Origin: Afipia sp.
Lineage (GTDB): Bacteria; Pseudomonadota; Alphaproteobacteria; Rhizobiales; Xanthobacteraceae
Length of the DNA: 64,000 bases
Reading direction: 5' to 3'
Assembly: GCA_024707075.1 (NCBI GenBank)
Contig: JANQAK010000003.1
Location: 806,001-870,000, forward strand
Below the pieces are notes generated by a model. That model searched no databases. It had not been told where the DNA came from and was given only the letters and a program-made list of their open reading frames with translations. The position numbers and the translations under genes are program-made. Positions 38,443 through 47,485 of this stretch are shown one piece after another. The number at the start of each line of letters is the position of its first letter. Position 1 is the stretch's first letter.

Positions 38443-39618
38443 TCAGCCCGCGAGCTGGGTCTCGACCAGCTTGATCCAGTAGGACGAGCCATAGACGATG
38501 GCATCGTCGTTAAAATTGTAGGCAGGGTGATGCAGCCCGGCGCTGTCGCCGTTGCCGATGAAGATGAAAGCGCCCGGCCGCGCTTCCAGCATATAGGCGA
38601 AATCCTCCGCGCCCATCACCGGGGGAATCTCGGAACTCACGTTGGCCTCCCCGGCGATGTCGGCGGCGATCCGGGCCGCGATGCCGGTTTCAGCGGCGTG
38701 ATTGACCAGCACCGGATAGCTGCGCTCGTAATCAAGCGTGATCTTCGCCCCCGACAATTGTGCAACACCGTTCACGACCTCGCCCACGCGCTGCTCGATC
38801 AGGTCGCGCACCTCCGGCGTCAGGGTCCGCGCGGTGCCGAACAGGTCCGCGGTCTGCGGGATCACGTTGCGGGCATTGCCGGCATGGAACTCGCAGATCG
38901 AAATCACCGCGGCATCCAGGGGATCGACGCTGCGCGACACGATCGACTGCAACGCCGTGATGAGCTGCGCACCGACCAGCACCGAGTCGATGCTCTTGTG
39001 CGGACGCGCGGCGTGGCCGCCCATTCCCTCGATGTGAATGTTGATGTGGTCGGTCGCAGCCATCGTCGGCCCCACGCGCGTCGCGAACGTGCCGATCGGC
39101 ATGCCCGGAGAATTGTGCATGCCGTAGACCTGATCGATCCTGAAACGGTCCATCAGGCCGTCCTTGATCATCGCCGCCGCGCCCGCGCCGCCCTCTTCCG
39201 CCGGCTGGAAGATCACCACGGCGTCGCCGGCGAAATTCCGCGTCTCCGCAAGATAGCGCGCCGCGCCCAGCAGCATCGCGGTGTGGCCGTCATGGCCGCA
39301 GGCGTGCATCTTGCCCGGCACGGTGGAGCGATAGGCCACGCCGGTTTCTTCCTCGATCGGCAGCGCGTCCATGTCGGCGCGCAGGCCGATGGCCTTGAGC
39401 TCTCCGCCGTTGGCGCGCTTGCGGCCCTTGATGACGCCGACCACGCCGGTGCACCCGAGGCCGGTGGCCACTTCATCGCAGCCGAAGGATCGCAGGTGGT
39501 CGGCGACGAAGGCCGCCGTGCGATGCACGTCGTACATCAGTTCGGGATTGGCATGCAGATCGCGCCGCCAGCGCATGATGTCCGGTTGCAGGTCGGCGAC
39601 GCGGTTGATGATCGGCAC
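38443..39618 (-). CDS. M20 family metallo-amidohydrolase (hippurate hydrolase-like)
   Basis: GTG 39618 is chosen because GAGGT lies six bases upstream; longer in-frame readings start with a non-homologous Trp/Cys segment. The 391-residue protein has the M20D signatures: DLHANPEL near residue 20, MHACGHDGHTAM (first metal-binding His and neighbouring residues), PAEEGGAGA with the catalytic and metal Glu pair, the lid domain (…EGMGGHAARPHKSIDSV), and GAEDFAYML near the C terminus. Such enzymes remove acyl or aminoacyl groups from N-acyl amino acids such as hippurate. The exact substrate is unknown. It is cytosolic and probably binuclear Zn/Mn/Ni. It is divergent from the GMC oxidoreductase gene. 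Confidence 0.9.
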   Translation of the reverse strand: MPIINRVADLQPDIMRWRRDLHANPELMYDVHRTAAFVADHLRSFGCDEVATGLGCTGVVGVIKGRKRANGGELKAIGLRADMDALPIEEETGVAYRSTVPGKMHACGHDGHTAMLLGAARYLAETRNFAGDAVVIFQPAEEGGAGAAAMIKDGLMDRFRIDQVYGMHNSPGMPIGTFATRVGPTMAATDHINIHIEGMGGHAARPHKSIDSVLVGAQLITALQSIVSRSVDPLDAAVISICEFHAGNARNVIPQTADLFGTARTLTPEVRDLIEQRVGEVVNGVAQLSGAKITLDYERSYPVLVNHAAETGIAARIAADIAGEANVSSEIPPVMGAEDFAYMLEARPGAFIFIGNGDSAGLHHPAYNFNDDAIVYGSSYWIKLVETQLAG

Positions 39619-39775
39619 GGCGAAACCTCGCGGAAATATATGACCGTGCGAAGCTAGCACGGTGCAGCGCCAGACCCAACATCCGCGCAAACGCCAATTG
39701 CACAGGAACGGACTGTACAGCAGCCCTTGGCCGGGGCCATAAAGCGGAACAACACGCCTAACAAAGCAACACGGG

Positions 39776-41401
39776 ATGGAAATGCCGAAGCGTCTTGAAG
39801 GAGATTTCGACTACATCGTGGTCGGGGCCGGCACCGCCGGGTGCATCGTCGCCAACCGCCTCTCCGCCGACTCAAGCAAGCGGGTGCTGATCCTGGAAGC
39901 CGGCGGCAAGGACAACTGGATCTGGTTTCACATCCCGGTCGGCTATCTGTTCGCCATTGGCAATCCGCGCTCCGACTGGATGTTCAAGACCGAGCCCGAA
40001 GCTGGCCTCAACGGCCGCGCGCTGGCCTATCCGCGCGGCAAGGTGATCGGCGGCTCGTCCGCGATCAACGCCATGATCTCGATGCGCGGCCAAGCGGCGG
40101 ACTACGATCACTGGCGGCAACTGGGACTGACCGGCTGGGGCTGGGACGATGTGCTGCCCGCGTTCAGGACGCTCGAAGATCACTTCCTCGGCGAAAGCGA
40201 GCATCACGGCACCGGCGGCGGCTGGCGCATCGAAGCACCGCGGCTGTCATGGGACGTACTCGATGCCGTCGGCGAAGCCGCGCATGAAATGGGAATCCGC
40301 AGGACGCCGGATTTCAACACCGGCGACAACGAAGGTATCGGCTATTTCCACGTCAACCAGAAGCGCGGACGCCGCTGGTCGTCAGCACGCGGATTTCTCA
40401 AGCCGGCACTGTCGCGGCCGAACCTGCGACTGGAAACCAACGTGCTGGTGGACAAGGTGATCGTCGAGAACGGCCGCGCCGCCGGCGTGCGCTTCTCACA
40501 AGGCGGCGAAGTGATCGAGGCCCGCGCGAAGGGTGAAGTGATCCTCTGCTCCGGCTCGATCGGCTCGACTCAAGTTTTGCATCGCTCCGGCATCGGCCCG
40601 CGCGAATGGCTGGCCCCGCTCGGCATCGAGACGGTGCTGGATCGGCAAGGCGTCGGCCGCAATTTGCAGGATCATCTCCAGCAGCGCGCCATCTATAAGG
40701 TCGAAGGCGTGCGAACACTGAACGAGACGTATTACAACCTGTTCCGGCGTGGCTGGATGGGCGTCGATTATCTGCTGCGGCGGCGCGGGCCGCTGACCAT
40801 GGCGCCGTCGCAGCTCGGCATCTTCACCCGCTCCGACGCGCGGCAGGAGCGCGCCAACATCCAGTTTCACGTCCAGCCGCTGTCGCTGGACAAGTTCGGA
40901 GAGCCGCTGCATCGTTTTCCTGCGATCACCATCGCCGCCTGCAACCTGCGCCCGACCTCGCGCGGCACCATCCGCATCAAGTCCGATGCGCCGGATCAGG
41001 CGCCCGCGATCGCGCCGAACTATCTGTCAACGCCGGAAGATCGTCAGGTCGCAGCCGATGCCATCCGCGTCACGCGCAAGCTGATGAAGCAGCATGCGCT
41101 GGCCGCCTATCATCCGCAGGAATATCTGCCCGGCCCGTCGGTCGGCGATGACGATGCGTCGCTGGCGAAAGCCGCCGGCGACATCGGCACCACGATCTTC
41201 CATCCGGTCGGCACCGCGAAGATGGGAAGCGCCAGCGATCCGCTCGCCGTGGTCGACGAGCGCCTGCGCTTTCACGGCATCGCAGGATTGCGCGTCGTCG
41301 ATGCATCGGTGATGCCGACGATCACGTCCGGCAACACCAACACGCCCACCGCGATGATCGCGGAAAAGGGATCGGCGATGATTGTCGCGGATGGGCGGTG
41401 A
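39776..41401 (+). CDS. GMC-family FAD oxidoreductase (choline/alcohol dehydrogenase-like)
   Basis: This 541-residue flavoprotein has the N-terminal dinucleotide fold YIVVGAGTAGCIVANRL (13-29), the GMC signature 1 region (GKVIGGSSAINAM), signature 2 (GSIGSTQVLHRSGIGP) and the catalytic C-terminal block FHPVGTAKMG plus NTNTPTAMIAEK. Relatives oxidise choline, aliphatic or polyethylene-glycol-type alcohols. The substrate cannot be read from sequence, and no betaine aldehyde dehydrogenase lies nearby, which argues against a simple choline-to-betaine role. The frame is intact, and a hairpin follows the stop. Confidence 0.9.
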   Translation: MEMPKRLEGDFDYIVVGAGTAGCIVANRLSADSSKRVLILEAGGKDNWIWFHIPVGYLFAIGNPRSDWMFKTEPEAGLNGRALAYPRGKVIGGSSAINAMISMRGQAADYDHWRQLGLTGWGWDDVLPAFRTLEDHFLGESEHHGTGGGWRIEAPRLSWDVLDAVGEAAHEMGIRRTPDFNTGDNEGIGYFHVNQKRGRRWSSARGFLKPALSRPNLRLETNVLVDKVIVENGRAAGVRFSQGGEVIEARAKGEVILCSGSIGSTQVLHRSGIGPREWLAPLGIETVLDRQGVGRNLQDHLQQRAIYKVEGVRTLNETYYNLFRRGWMGVDYLLRRRGPLTMAPSQLGIFTRSDARQERANIQFHVQPLSLDKFGEPLHRFPAITIAACNLRPTSRGTIRIKSDAPDQAPAIAPNYLSTPEDRQVAADAIRVTRKLMKQHALAAYHPQEYLPGPSVGDDDASLAKAAGDIGTTIFHPVGTAKMGSASDPLAVVDERLRFHGIAGLRVVDASVMPTITSGNTNTPTAMIAEKGSAMIVADGR

Positions 41402-41412
41402 GTTTGTCACCT

Positions 41413-41430
41413 CTCCCCGCCTGCGGGGAG
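41413..41430. terminator. GC hairpin between convergent genes
   Basis: CTCCCCGC (41413-41420) and GCGGGGAG (41423-41430) form an 8-bp stem between the GMC oxidoreductase stop (41401) and the carboxylase stop (41456). There is no T-run. The flanking CTCTCCCCGC…GCGGGGAGAAGG resembles a widespread intergenic hairpin of this bacterial group and may act as a bidirectional terminator. Confidence 0.55.
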
Positions 41431-41455
41431 AAGGAGCGCATCGCATTCGCTGCAC

Positions 41456-43013
41456 CTACGGCCTGATCGCCAGATGCGCCACGCCCGGCGTGCGCAACGG
41501 CTCCGCCAGCCGCGCGAACTCGCATAATAATGTGCGGGTCTTGCGCGGATCGATAATCTCCTCCACCCAGAATTTTTCCGCCGAACGGAACGGCGAGCGC
41601 AGCTTGTTGAGCCGATCCTCGATCTCTTGCAGCTTGGCCTTCGGGTCTTCGGCCTCGGCAAGATCGGCGCGGTACGCCGCCTCGATGCCGCCTTCCAGCG
41701 GCAGCGAGCCCCAGTATCCCGACGGCCAGGCATAGCGCAGCGAGAACCGTCCCGCGGGCTGATGCACCACACCGGCAACACCGAACGCGTTGCGGACGAT
41801 GATCGTGCACCACGGCACGGTGCTCTGGTTGACGGCGGCCATGGCGCGCACCCCATGTCGGATCGTCGCTGTCTTCTCGGCTTCAAGCCCGATCGCAAAA
41901 CCGGGACAGTCCATCAGATAGACCACCGGCAGATGAAACGTCTCGGCGAGATCGACGAAGCGCACCACCTTCTGGCAGGTGTCGGACGTCCACGATCCAC
42001 CGTAAATAAAAGGATCGCTCGCCAGCACCAGAACCGCCCGGCCCTGCAACCGCGCGAACCCGGTGATGATCGAGCGGCCGAAATTCTGGCCCATCTCGAA
42101 GAACGAGCCGCGATCCATCACCGACTCGATGATGGGGCGCATCTTGTAGACTTGCTTGCGGCTGCGCGGCACAGCGTTGAGCAACGCATCATCGGCACGC
42201 TCCGGATCGTCGTCGCACGCAACCGTCGGCGGCAGGTCGAACACCGACGGCGGCAGGTAGGACAAGAACTTGCGCGCGCATGCGAAGGCTTCTTCCTCGG
42301 TCTCGACGGCATGATCGATGCCGCCGGCCTTGGTCTGGATCTGCCAGCCGCCAAGCTCCTGCTTCTCGAGCGATTGTCCGAGGCGCGCCACCACCGGCGG
42401 CCCCGCGACGAACATCGCGGACGATTTGGTCATGACAGAATAATGACTGGCGGCGAGCCGCGCCGCGCCAAGTCCCGCGACCGATCCGAGACCGAGGCCG
42501 ACGACGGGCACGCGCGCCATGTTCGCCGTCGTGTACCAGTACCATTCCGTGCCGCCGATGCCGCCGGGCAGATTCTGCCGCGCCCTTGGTCTCGATGGTC
42601 TTCACCGAACCGCCGCCGCCCGAGCCTTCGATGACGCGGATGATCGGCAGGCGGAAATCATGCGCCATCTGCTCGGCCATCATCGGCTTCGCCCAGATCG
42701 ACGCATCCGCCGAGCCGCCGCGCACTGTGAAGTCATCTCCGACGACAACGACGGGCCGATTCTCCACCTTGCCGCGGCCGAACACGCAGTTGGCAGGGGT
42801 CACCGACGTCAGTTCGCCGCTCTCGGCGTATTCGCCGATGCCTGAAATCGCGCCAATCTCGTGGAAGGTTTTCGGGTCGAGCAGCCTGTCGATTCTCTCG
42901 CGGACAGTCAGCCGGCCCTGGTCATGCTGACGCTTGACCTTGTCGGCGCCGCCCATTTCCTTTGCAAACGCTTCCCGCCGCGCGAGTTCGTCGAGTTCAG
43001 GCTTCCAGTTCAT
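41456..43013 (-). CDS. Acyl-CoA carboxylase carboxyltransferase (beta) subunit, single-base frameshift
   Basis: This is the PccB/MmdA-like carboxyltransferase that moves CO2 from biotin to an acyl-CoA. ATG 43013 has GGGGAG five bases upstream. After the conserved KTIETKG (about residue 140) the frame breaks within 42577-42586. Removing one base restores NLPGGIGGTEWYWYTTANM and continues through the full C-terminal half (GGSWTSDTCQKVVRFVDLAET, VVYLMDCPGFAIG, NAFGVAGV) to the stop at 41456. The corrected length is 518 residues, normal for the family. Without correction, two overlapping partial frames remain. A stand-alone biotin carrier gene lies divergently 157 bp away; no biotin carboxylase subunit is in the window. 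The acyl substrate is unknown. Confidence 0.88.
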
Positions 43014-43169
43014 CGTCGCTCCCCGGCGTCCGGCGCTGCAAACAGATGTTTGATTTTTAACAGCAGCGCAAATTTTTCCCTTGCGGATCACGCTACCCCG
43101 GGCAATCCTCCGTCACAACAAAGAAGCCGCGTGCGTCAGATATGTGCGTAAAGCGGAGGGGGAAATTTC

Positions 43170-43391
43170 GTGGCAGAGATCAAGATCACCACCGAAGTCG
43201 CCGGACGTGTCTGCGTGATTGCGGCCAGCATCGATGGAAGCATCGGAAACGGCGATGACGTCGTGCTGGTGGAAGCCATGAAGATGGAAATTCCCGTTCC
43301 CTCGCCCGCCGCAGGAAAGATCAAGTCGATTCTCGTCAGCGTCGATGACGTCGTGACGGAAGGACAGACGATCGCGATTCTCGAAGCATGA
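43170..43391 (+). CDS. Stand-alone biotinyl carrier domain protein
   Basis: This 73-residue protein consists only of a biotin/lipoyl-attachment domain, with the biotinylation motif EAMKME and Lys38 as the modified lysine. The GTG start at 43170 has a strong GGAGGGGG box upstream. As a free carrier it should shuttle carboxybiotin between a separate biotin carboxylase and the carboxyltransferase encoded divergently at 41.5-43.0 kb. Such tiny carriers resemble the gamma subunits of methylmalonyl-CoA decarboxylases and some multi-subunit acyl-CoA carboxylases. A TAXI-TRAP transporter follows on the same strand after about 155 bp. Confidence 0.92.
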   Translation: MAEIKITTEVAGRVCVIAASIDGSIGNGDDVVLVEAMKMEIPVPSPAAGKIKSILVSVDDVVTEGQTIAILEA

Positions 43392-43545
43392 TCGTGCGAG
43401 GCCCGGCGTTTCCGCGACAAACTGTCCAATCCGTCATTGGCGGCTCGCAGGCGTTGCGCTGGCAACTGCACGATGACATGATCCGGCAAAATCAAAATCT
43501 CGTTCCGCACAGCGGAAGCATCACCACCTTGGGAGGATATATTTC

Positions 43546-44706
43546 ATGACGCGGAATATCACGACGGTTGCGGCCATGTTTCTTGCCAGCGCGGCGGCAA
43601 TTGCGCCGGCGCAGGCACAGGACGTCAAGCTGCCGACCACGATGGCGTTCACCGCCTACGACACCGGCACGTCGGGCTTCAACATCGCCGTCGGCGTCGG
43701 CAAGATGATGAAGGACAAATACGGCTCCGACGTGCGCGTGCTTCCGGCGGGCAACGACGTGGCCCGCCTCGCTCCGCTGCGTGCGGGACGCGCGGTGCTG
43801 GCCTGGATGGGAACGGGCACCTACTTCGCGCAGGAAGGCGTGTTCGAATTCGGCGTCAAGGAATGGGGTCCCCAGCAGTTGATGATGACGCTTTCGACGG
43901 TCGACTGTAACGGACTGTCGGTCGGCGTCGCCAAAGATGCCGGCGTCAAGGACTGGAAGGATTTCCGCGGCAAGCGGCTCGGCTTCGTGGTCGGCTCGCC
44001 GGCGCTGAACCAGAACGCGCTGGCGATCATCGCCTATGGCGGGTTGACGAAAAACGATGTGAAGATCGTCGAGTTCGCGAGCTATGGCGCGATGTGGAAG
44101 GGCGTCATCAACAATGACGCCGACGGCGCGTTCGGCTCTACGGTGACGGGACCGGCCAAGGAACTGGAAAGCTCGCCGCGCGGCATCGTCTGGCCCGAGC
44201 TTCCGGCGGACGACAAGGCCGCCTGGGAGCGTGTCAAGAAAGTCGGCGCGTTCTTCAATCCCTACAACGTCACCTGCGGCGCGTCGATCAGTGCCTCGTC
44301 CCCCCTGAAACTGGCGACCTACCCCTACCCGATCGCAACGACCTACGCGACGCAGAGTGCCGATCAGGTCTACGCGCTGACCAAGGCGATGATTGCCGGT
44401 TACGACGCCTACAAGGATGCCGCGCCGGGTTCGTCCGGCCTCGACGTCAAGAAGCAGACCAAGCAGTGGGTGATCCCCTATCATCCGGGCGCGGTGAAGG
44501 CGCTGAAGGAAGCCGGCGAATGGACCGACGCGGACGAGAAATACAACAACGACCTGATCAAGCGGCAAGGCGTGCTGGCGGATGCATGGAAGGGATACAA
44601 CAATTCCAGCGCGCCGGCTGAGCCGGATAAATTCCTTGCCGGCTGGATGGCCGCGCGCAAGGCCGCATTGGCGAAGGCGAACCTGCCGAACGGCTTCGAG
44701 GAATAG
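43546..44706 (+). CDS. TAXI-family TRAP transporter substrate-binding protein
   Basis: This 386-residue periplasmic receptor has its ATG at 43546, preceded by GGGAGG. The signal peptide covers about 1-24 (…SAAAIAPAQA). The TAXI signature begins in FTAYDTGTSGFNIAVGVGKM (about residues 36-55). The segment with GTGTYFAQEGVFEFG and the DFRGKRLGFVVGSPALNQNA binding-lobe motif are typical. It captures a small solute, in relatives usually an organic acid or amino acid, for the membrane component encoded 57 bp downstream. The substrate is unknown; neighbourhood with an acyl-CoA carboxylase suggests import of a carbon source that becomes a CoA ester. Confidence 0.92.
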   Translation: MTRNITTVAAMFLASAAAIAPAQAQDVKLPTTMAFTAYDTGTSGFNIAVGVGKMMKDKYGSDVRVLPAGNDVARLAPLRAGRAVLAWMGTGTYFAQEGVFEFGVKEWGPQQLMMTLSTVDCNGLSVGVAKDAGVKDWKDFRGKRLGFVVGSPALNQNALAIIAYGGLTKNDVKIVEFASYGAMWKGVINNDADGAFGSTVTGPAKELESSPRGIVWPELPADDKAAWERVKKVGAFFNPYNVTCGASISASSPLKLATYPYPIATTYATQSADQVYALTKAMIAGYDAYKDAAPGSSGLDVKKQTKQWVIPYHPGAVKALKEAGEWTDADEKYNNDLIKRQGVLADAWKGYNNSSAPAEPDKFLAGWMAARKAALAKANLPNGFEE

Positions 44707-44763
44707 CATTCCTCGATCCCGGTACAGCGGACGTCGTTCACATCCCATTTTCGGAATCGCCAA

Positions 44764-46869
44764 ATGTCATCCTCGTCCGACAACAGCAACCCGGCGGCCG
44801 CACCGGTCACAGCCGCCGCCATCGCATCCGCTGAAAAGAAAGTCGTGTTCGACGATCCGCATGCGGGCGTCGGCGGCTTGCAGGAAGCCGAAGTCACGCG
44901 GGTGCGAACCCTGCGTGGCGGCTGGCGCTGGGCGCTGGTCGTCGCGACCGCCGCGACGATCCTGCTCTGCATCAATCAACAATTCACGCTGCGCTTCTTC
45001 GTGGATTTCACGCAGCTCAACACGGAATACTTCTATCTGCTGATCGCACTGATGCTGCCGTTCACGTTCCTGATTTTTCCGGGAACCGAAACCGCGCCGC
45101 TCGATCGCATTCCCTGGTACGACATCGTCCTGTTCGTTGCGACCTTCATTTCGGCGATCTGGCTGATGATGAACATCCGCAAGGCCGCAGCGCTCGGCTG
45201 GGAGTTCGCGGGCGCACCGATGTCGGTCATCGCAGGCGGCCTCGTGATGTGGGCGGTGCTGCTAGAAGCACTGCGGCGCACCGGCGGCTGGAGCCTGCTG
45301 CTCAGCGTGTTTCCTTTTACCGTCTATCCGTTGTTCGCTGAATCGAGCTGGCTCGGACCGTTCCGCGGGACGCAGTCGACCATCGAGCAGGCGACCGCAT
45401 ATCATGTGCTGTCCGGCGAAAGCCTGCTCGGCATTCCGATCCAGGCCTTTGCCGATACGGTGATCGGCTTCCTGGTGTTCGGCACCGCGCTGATGATGAC
45501 CGGCGCGGGAAAATTCTTCATCAATATCGCCTTCGCGCTGTGCGGCACATTCCGGGGCGGCGCTGCGAAAGTCTGCATCTTCGCCAGCGGACTGCTCGGC
45601 ATGATGTCCGGATCGATCATCTCCAACGTGCTGACCGCCGGCACCATGACCATTCCAGTCATGAAGAAGAGCGGCTTCCGCGCGTCCTATGCCGCAGCCA
45701 TCGAGGCCTGCGCGTCCACCGGCGCAGTGCTCGCGCCGCCGGTGATGGGCGCAACCGCCTTCGTCATCGCGCAATTCCTGAACGTCAGCTACGCCGATGT
45801 CGCCCTCGCCGCGATCATTCCGGCCGCCCTGTATTATCTTGGCCTGTTCATGCAGGTCGACTCCTACGCCGCGCGTCATGGCCTCGCCGGCATCCCCCGC
45901 TCGGAGCTTCCAAAGGTGTGGGATACGATCAAGGACGGCTGGTATTATATTTTCGTGATCGCGCTGCTGATCGTGATGCTGCTGCATTTCAAGCGCGAGA
46001 GCCACGCCCCGTTCTATGCGACCGCCCTGCTGCTGGTGCTGAACCAGTTGTTCTCGAAGGACACACGCTGGACGCTGGCGACCATCGGCAAGTTTCTGGA
46101 AGTCAACGGCCGCACCTTCGTCGAACTGGTCGGCATTCTCGCCGGATGCGGCCTCCTGATCGGCGCGTTCTCGATGACGGGCGTGGTCTCCAGCCTTGCC
46201 AACGATCTGCTGACGATCGCCGGCGACAACGCATTCCTGCTGCTCGCGATGTGCGCATTCACAAGCCTGGTCCTCGGCCTCGGCCTGACGACGACGGCCT
46301 GCTACATCTTCCTCGCCATTCTGGTGGCGCCCGCGCTTGAAAAGGTCGGCCTCAACAGGATGGCCGTCCACATGTTCATCTTCTATTGGGGCATGCTGTC
46401 GTCGATCACACCGCCGGTCGCGATCGCCTCGTTCGCCGCCGCGGGCATCGCAGGTTCGCCGGCGATGAAGACAGGCTGGGAATCGATGTGGGTCGGCAGC
46501 ATCATCTACTTCATCCCGTTCTTCTTCGTGCTCAACCCGGCGCTCGTGTTGCAGGGTGACGCGCCTTATCTCGCGGCAGCGGGTCTCACTGCACTTGCGG
46601 CGATGGGCACGCTGTTCATCTGCGGCGGCATCCAGGGCTATCAGGCCTTCGTCGGAGACCTGCGGCGCACGGGCGCATTGGAGTGGCCGCTGCGCGTGCT
46701 CTTGGTGATCGGCGGATTCGTCCTCGCGACGCCGGGCGGCGGAATCATGCCGGTCTCGGAGTGGCAGATCATCGCGATCGCGCTCGTGATCCTGGTTCCA
46801 ACCCTGATCGTCGCCCTCGCCCTGATGCAGCGAAACCCTCTCGCATCGAGGGAACTCGCACGTCGCTAG
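44764..46869 (+). CDS. TRAP transporter fused permease (4TM/12TM)
   Basis: This 701-residue integral membrane protein fuses the small (about 4-helix) and large (about 12-helix) TRAP subunits, as in TAXI-type systems. The N-terminal 60 residues are cytosolic and acidic/Ala-rich. Helices begin near residue 59 (GWRWALVVATAATILLCINQ). The large-domain signature GKFFINIAFALCGTFRGGAAKV with GMMSGSIISNVLTAGTMTIP marks the substrate path, and the second repeat has GLGLTTTACYIFLAILVAPALE. It forms an ion-driven uptake system with the binding protein upstream. The pair is followed by about 217 bp without a gene. Confidence 0.93.
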   Translation: MSSSSDNSNPAAAPVTAAAIASAEKKVVFDDPHAGVGGLQEAEVTRVRTLRGGWRWALVVATAATILLCINQQFTLRFFVDFTQLNTEYFYLLIALMLPFTFLIFPGTETAPLDRIPWYDIVLFVATFISAIWLMMNIRKAAALGWEFAGAPMSVIAGGLVMWAVLLEALRRTGGWSLLLSVFPFTVYPLFAESSWLGPFRGTQSTIEQATAYHVLSGESLLGIPIQAFADTVIGFLVFGTALMMTGAGKFFINIAFALCGTFRGGAAKVCIFASGLLGMMSGSIISNVLTAGTMTIPVMKKSGFRASYAAAIEACASTGAVLAPPVMGATAFVIAQFLNVSYADVALAAIIPAALYYLGLFMQVDSYAARHGLAGIPRSELPKVWDTIKDGWYYIFVIALLIVMLLHFKRESHAPFYATALLLVLNQLFSKDTRWTLATIGKFLEVNGRTFVELVGILAGCGLLIGAFSMTGVVSSLANDLLTIAGDNAFLLLAMCAFTSLVLGLGLTTTACYIFLAILVAPALEKVGLNRMAVHMFIFYWGMLSSITPPVAIASFAAAGIAGSPAMKTGWESMWVGSIIYFIPFFFVLNPALVLQGDAPYLAAAGLTALAAMGTLFICGGIQGYQAFVGDLRRTGALEWPLRVLLVIGGFVLATPGGGIMPVSEWQIIAIALVILVPTLIVALALMQRNPLASRELARR

Positions 46870-47086
46870 AACGCGATCCGATACCCGCGCGGCGATTCTG
46901 AATTGTGGCGATAATTTGCAGCCAAGCGCGTTCACGACAAGACGGCTCGCGCGAAAACCGTGCGCCCGCGCCACACCTGTCGAAATATGCGACGCGTGTC
47001 GCAGTGTGAAAGACTTGTGTCTGGCGTTCTGATGTGTTCGACCTATATTTCTCTCAATCGAACGCATGCCTCCATAAGGGATAACA

Positions 47087-47329
47087 ATGTTCAGAACGCT
47101 TCTTGTTACCACCCTGCTTGTCTCGGCTACCTCGGTCGCATTCGCGCAGGCGCCCGCTCCCCAGCGTGGTGGAACAGCGGAAGAACAGAAAGCCTGCGCT
47201 CCTGACGTCTCGCGTCATTGCCGTGCCGTGATGAACGATGGTGATCTGACGGTGCTGGGTTGCCTGAAAGCCAACCGCCCGAAGATCAGCAAGAAGTGCG
47301 ACGCCGTTCTCGTCAGTCACGGGCAATAA
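47087..47329 (+). CDS. Small exported Cys-rich (GLG1-like repeat) protein
   Basis: This 80-residue protein has a signal peptide (1-20, ending SVAFA) and a mature part with four cysteines at 37, 45, 59 and 71 in the pattern ACxPDVxRHC…VLGCLKxNRxKISKKC. This fits a single Cys-rich GLG1-type repeat common in Bradyrhizobium exported proteins. Two disulfides are likely once it is in the periplasm. The AAGGGAT box precedes the ATG. Function is unknown, and small size plus export suggest a binding or structural role. It stands alone between the TRAP genes and hpnO. Confidence 0.8.
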   Translation: MFRTLLVTTLLVSATSVAFAQAPAPQRGGTAEEQKACAPDVSRHCRAVMNDGDLTVLGCLKANRPKISKKCDAVLVSHGQ

Positions 47330-47485
47330 GTCCGGACCGCAGTCGGCCGCACATCCAGGCCCCGATTTCAAGACGAATCAAATCACATGAACGATGACAG
47401 CGCGGCTCCATGCAGCGCTGTCATTTCCGTTCCGAGGTGATTTGTCTGGTTCCAAGGATGACTTGGGAAGGCGGGCCGAAACGCG

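Noticed and set aside
39776..41401. Choline dehydrogenase (betA) as the specific name of the GMC oxidoreductase
   Set aside because: No betaine aldehyde dehydrogenase, betI or choline transporter is nearby, and the GMC family is too broad for substrate assignment by motif.
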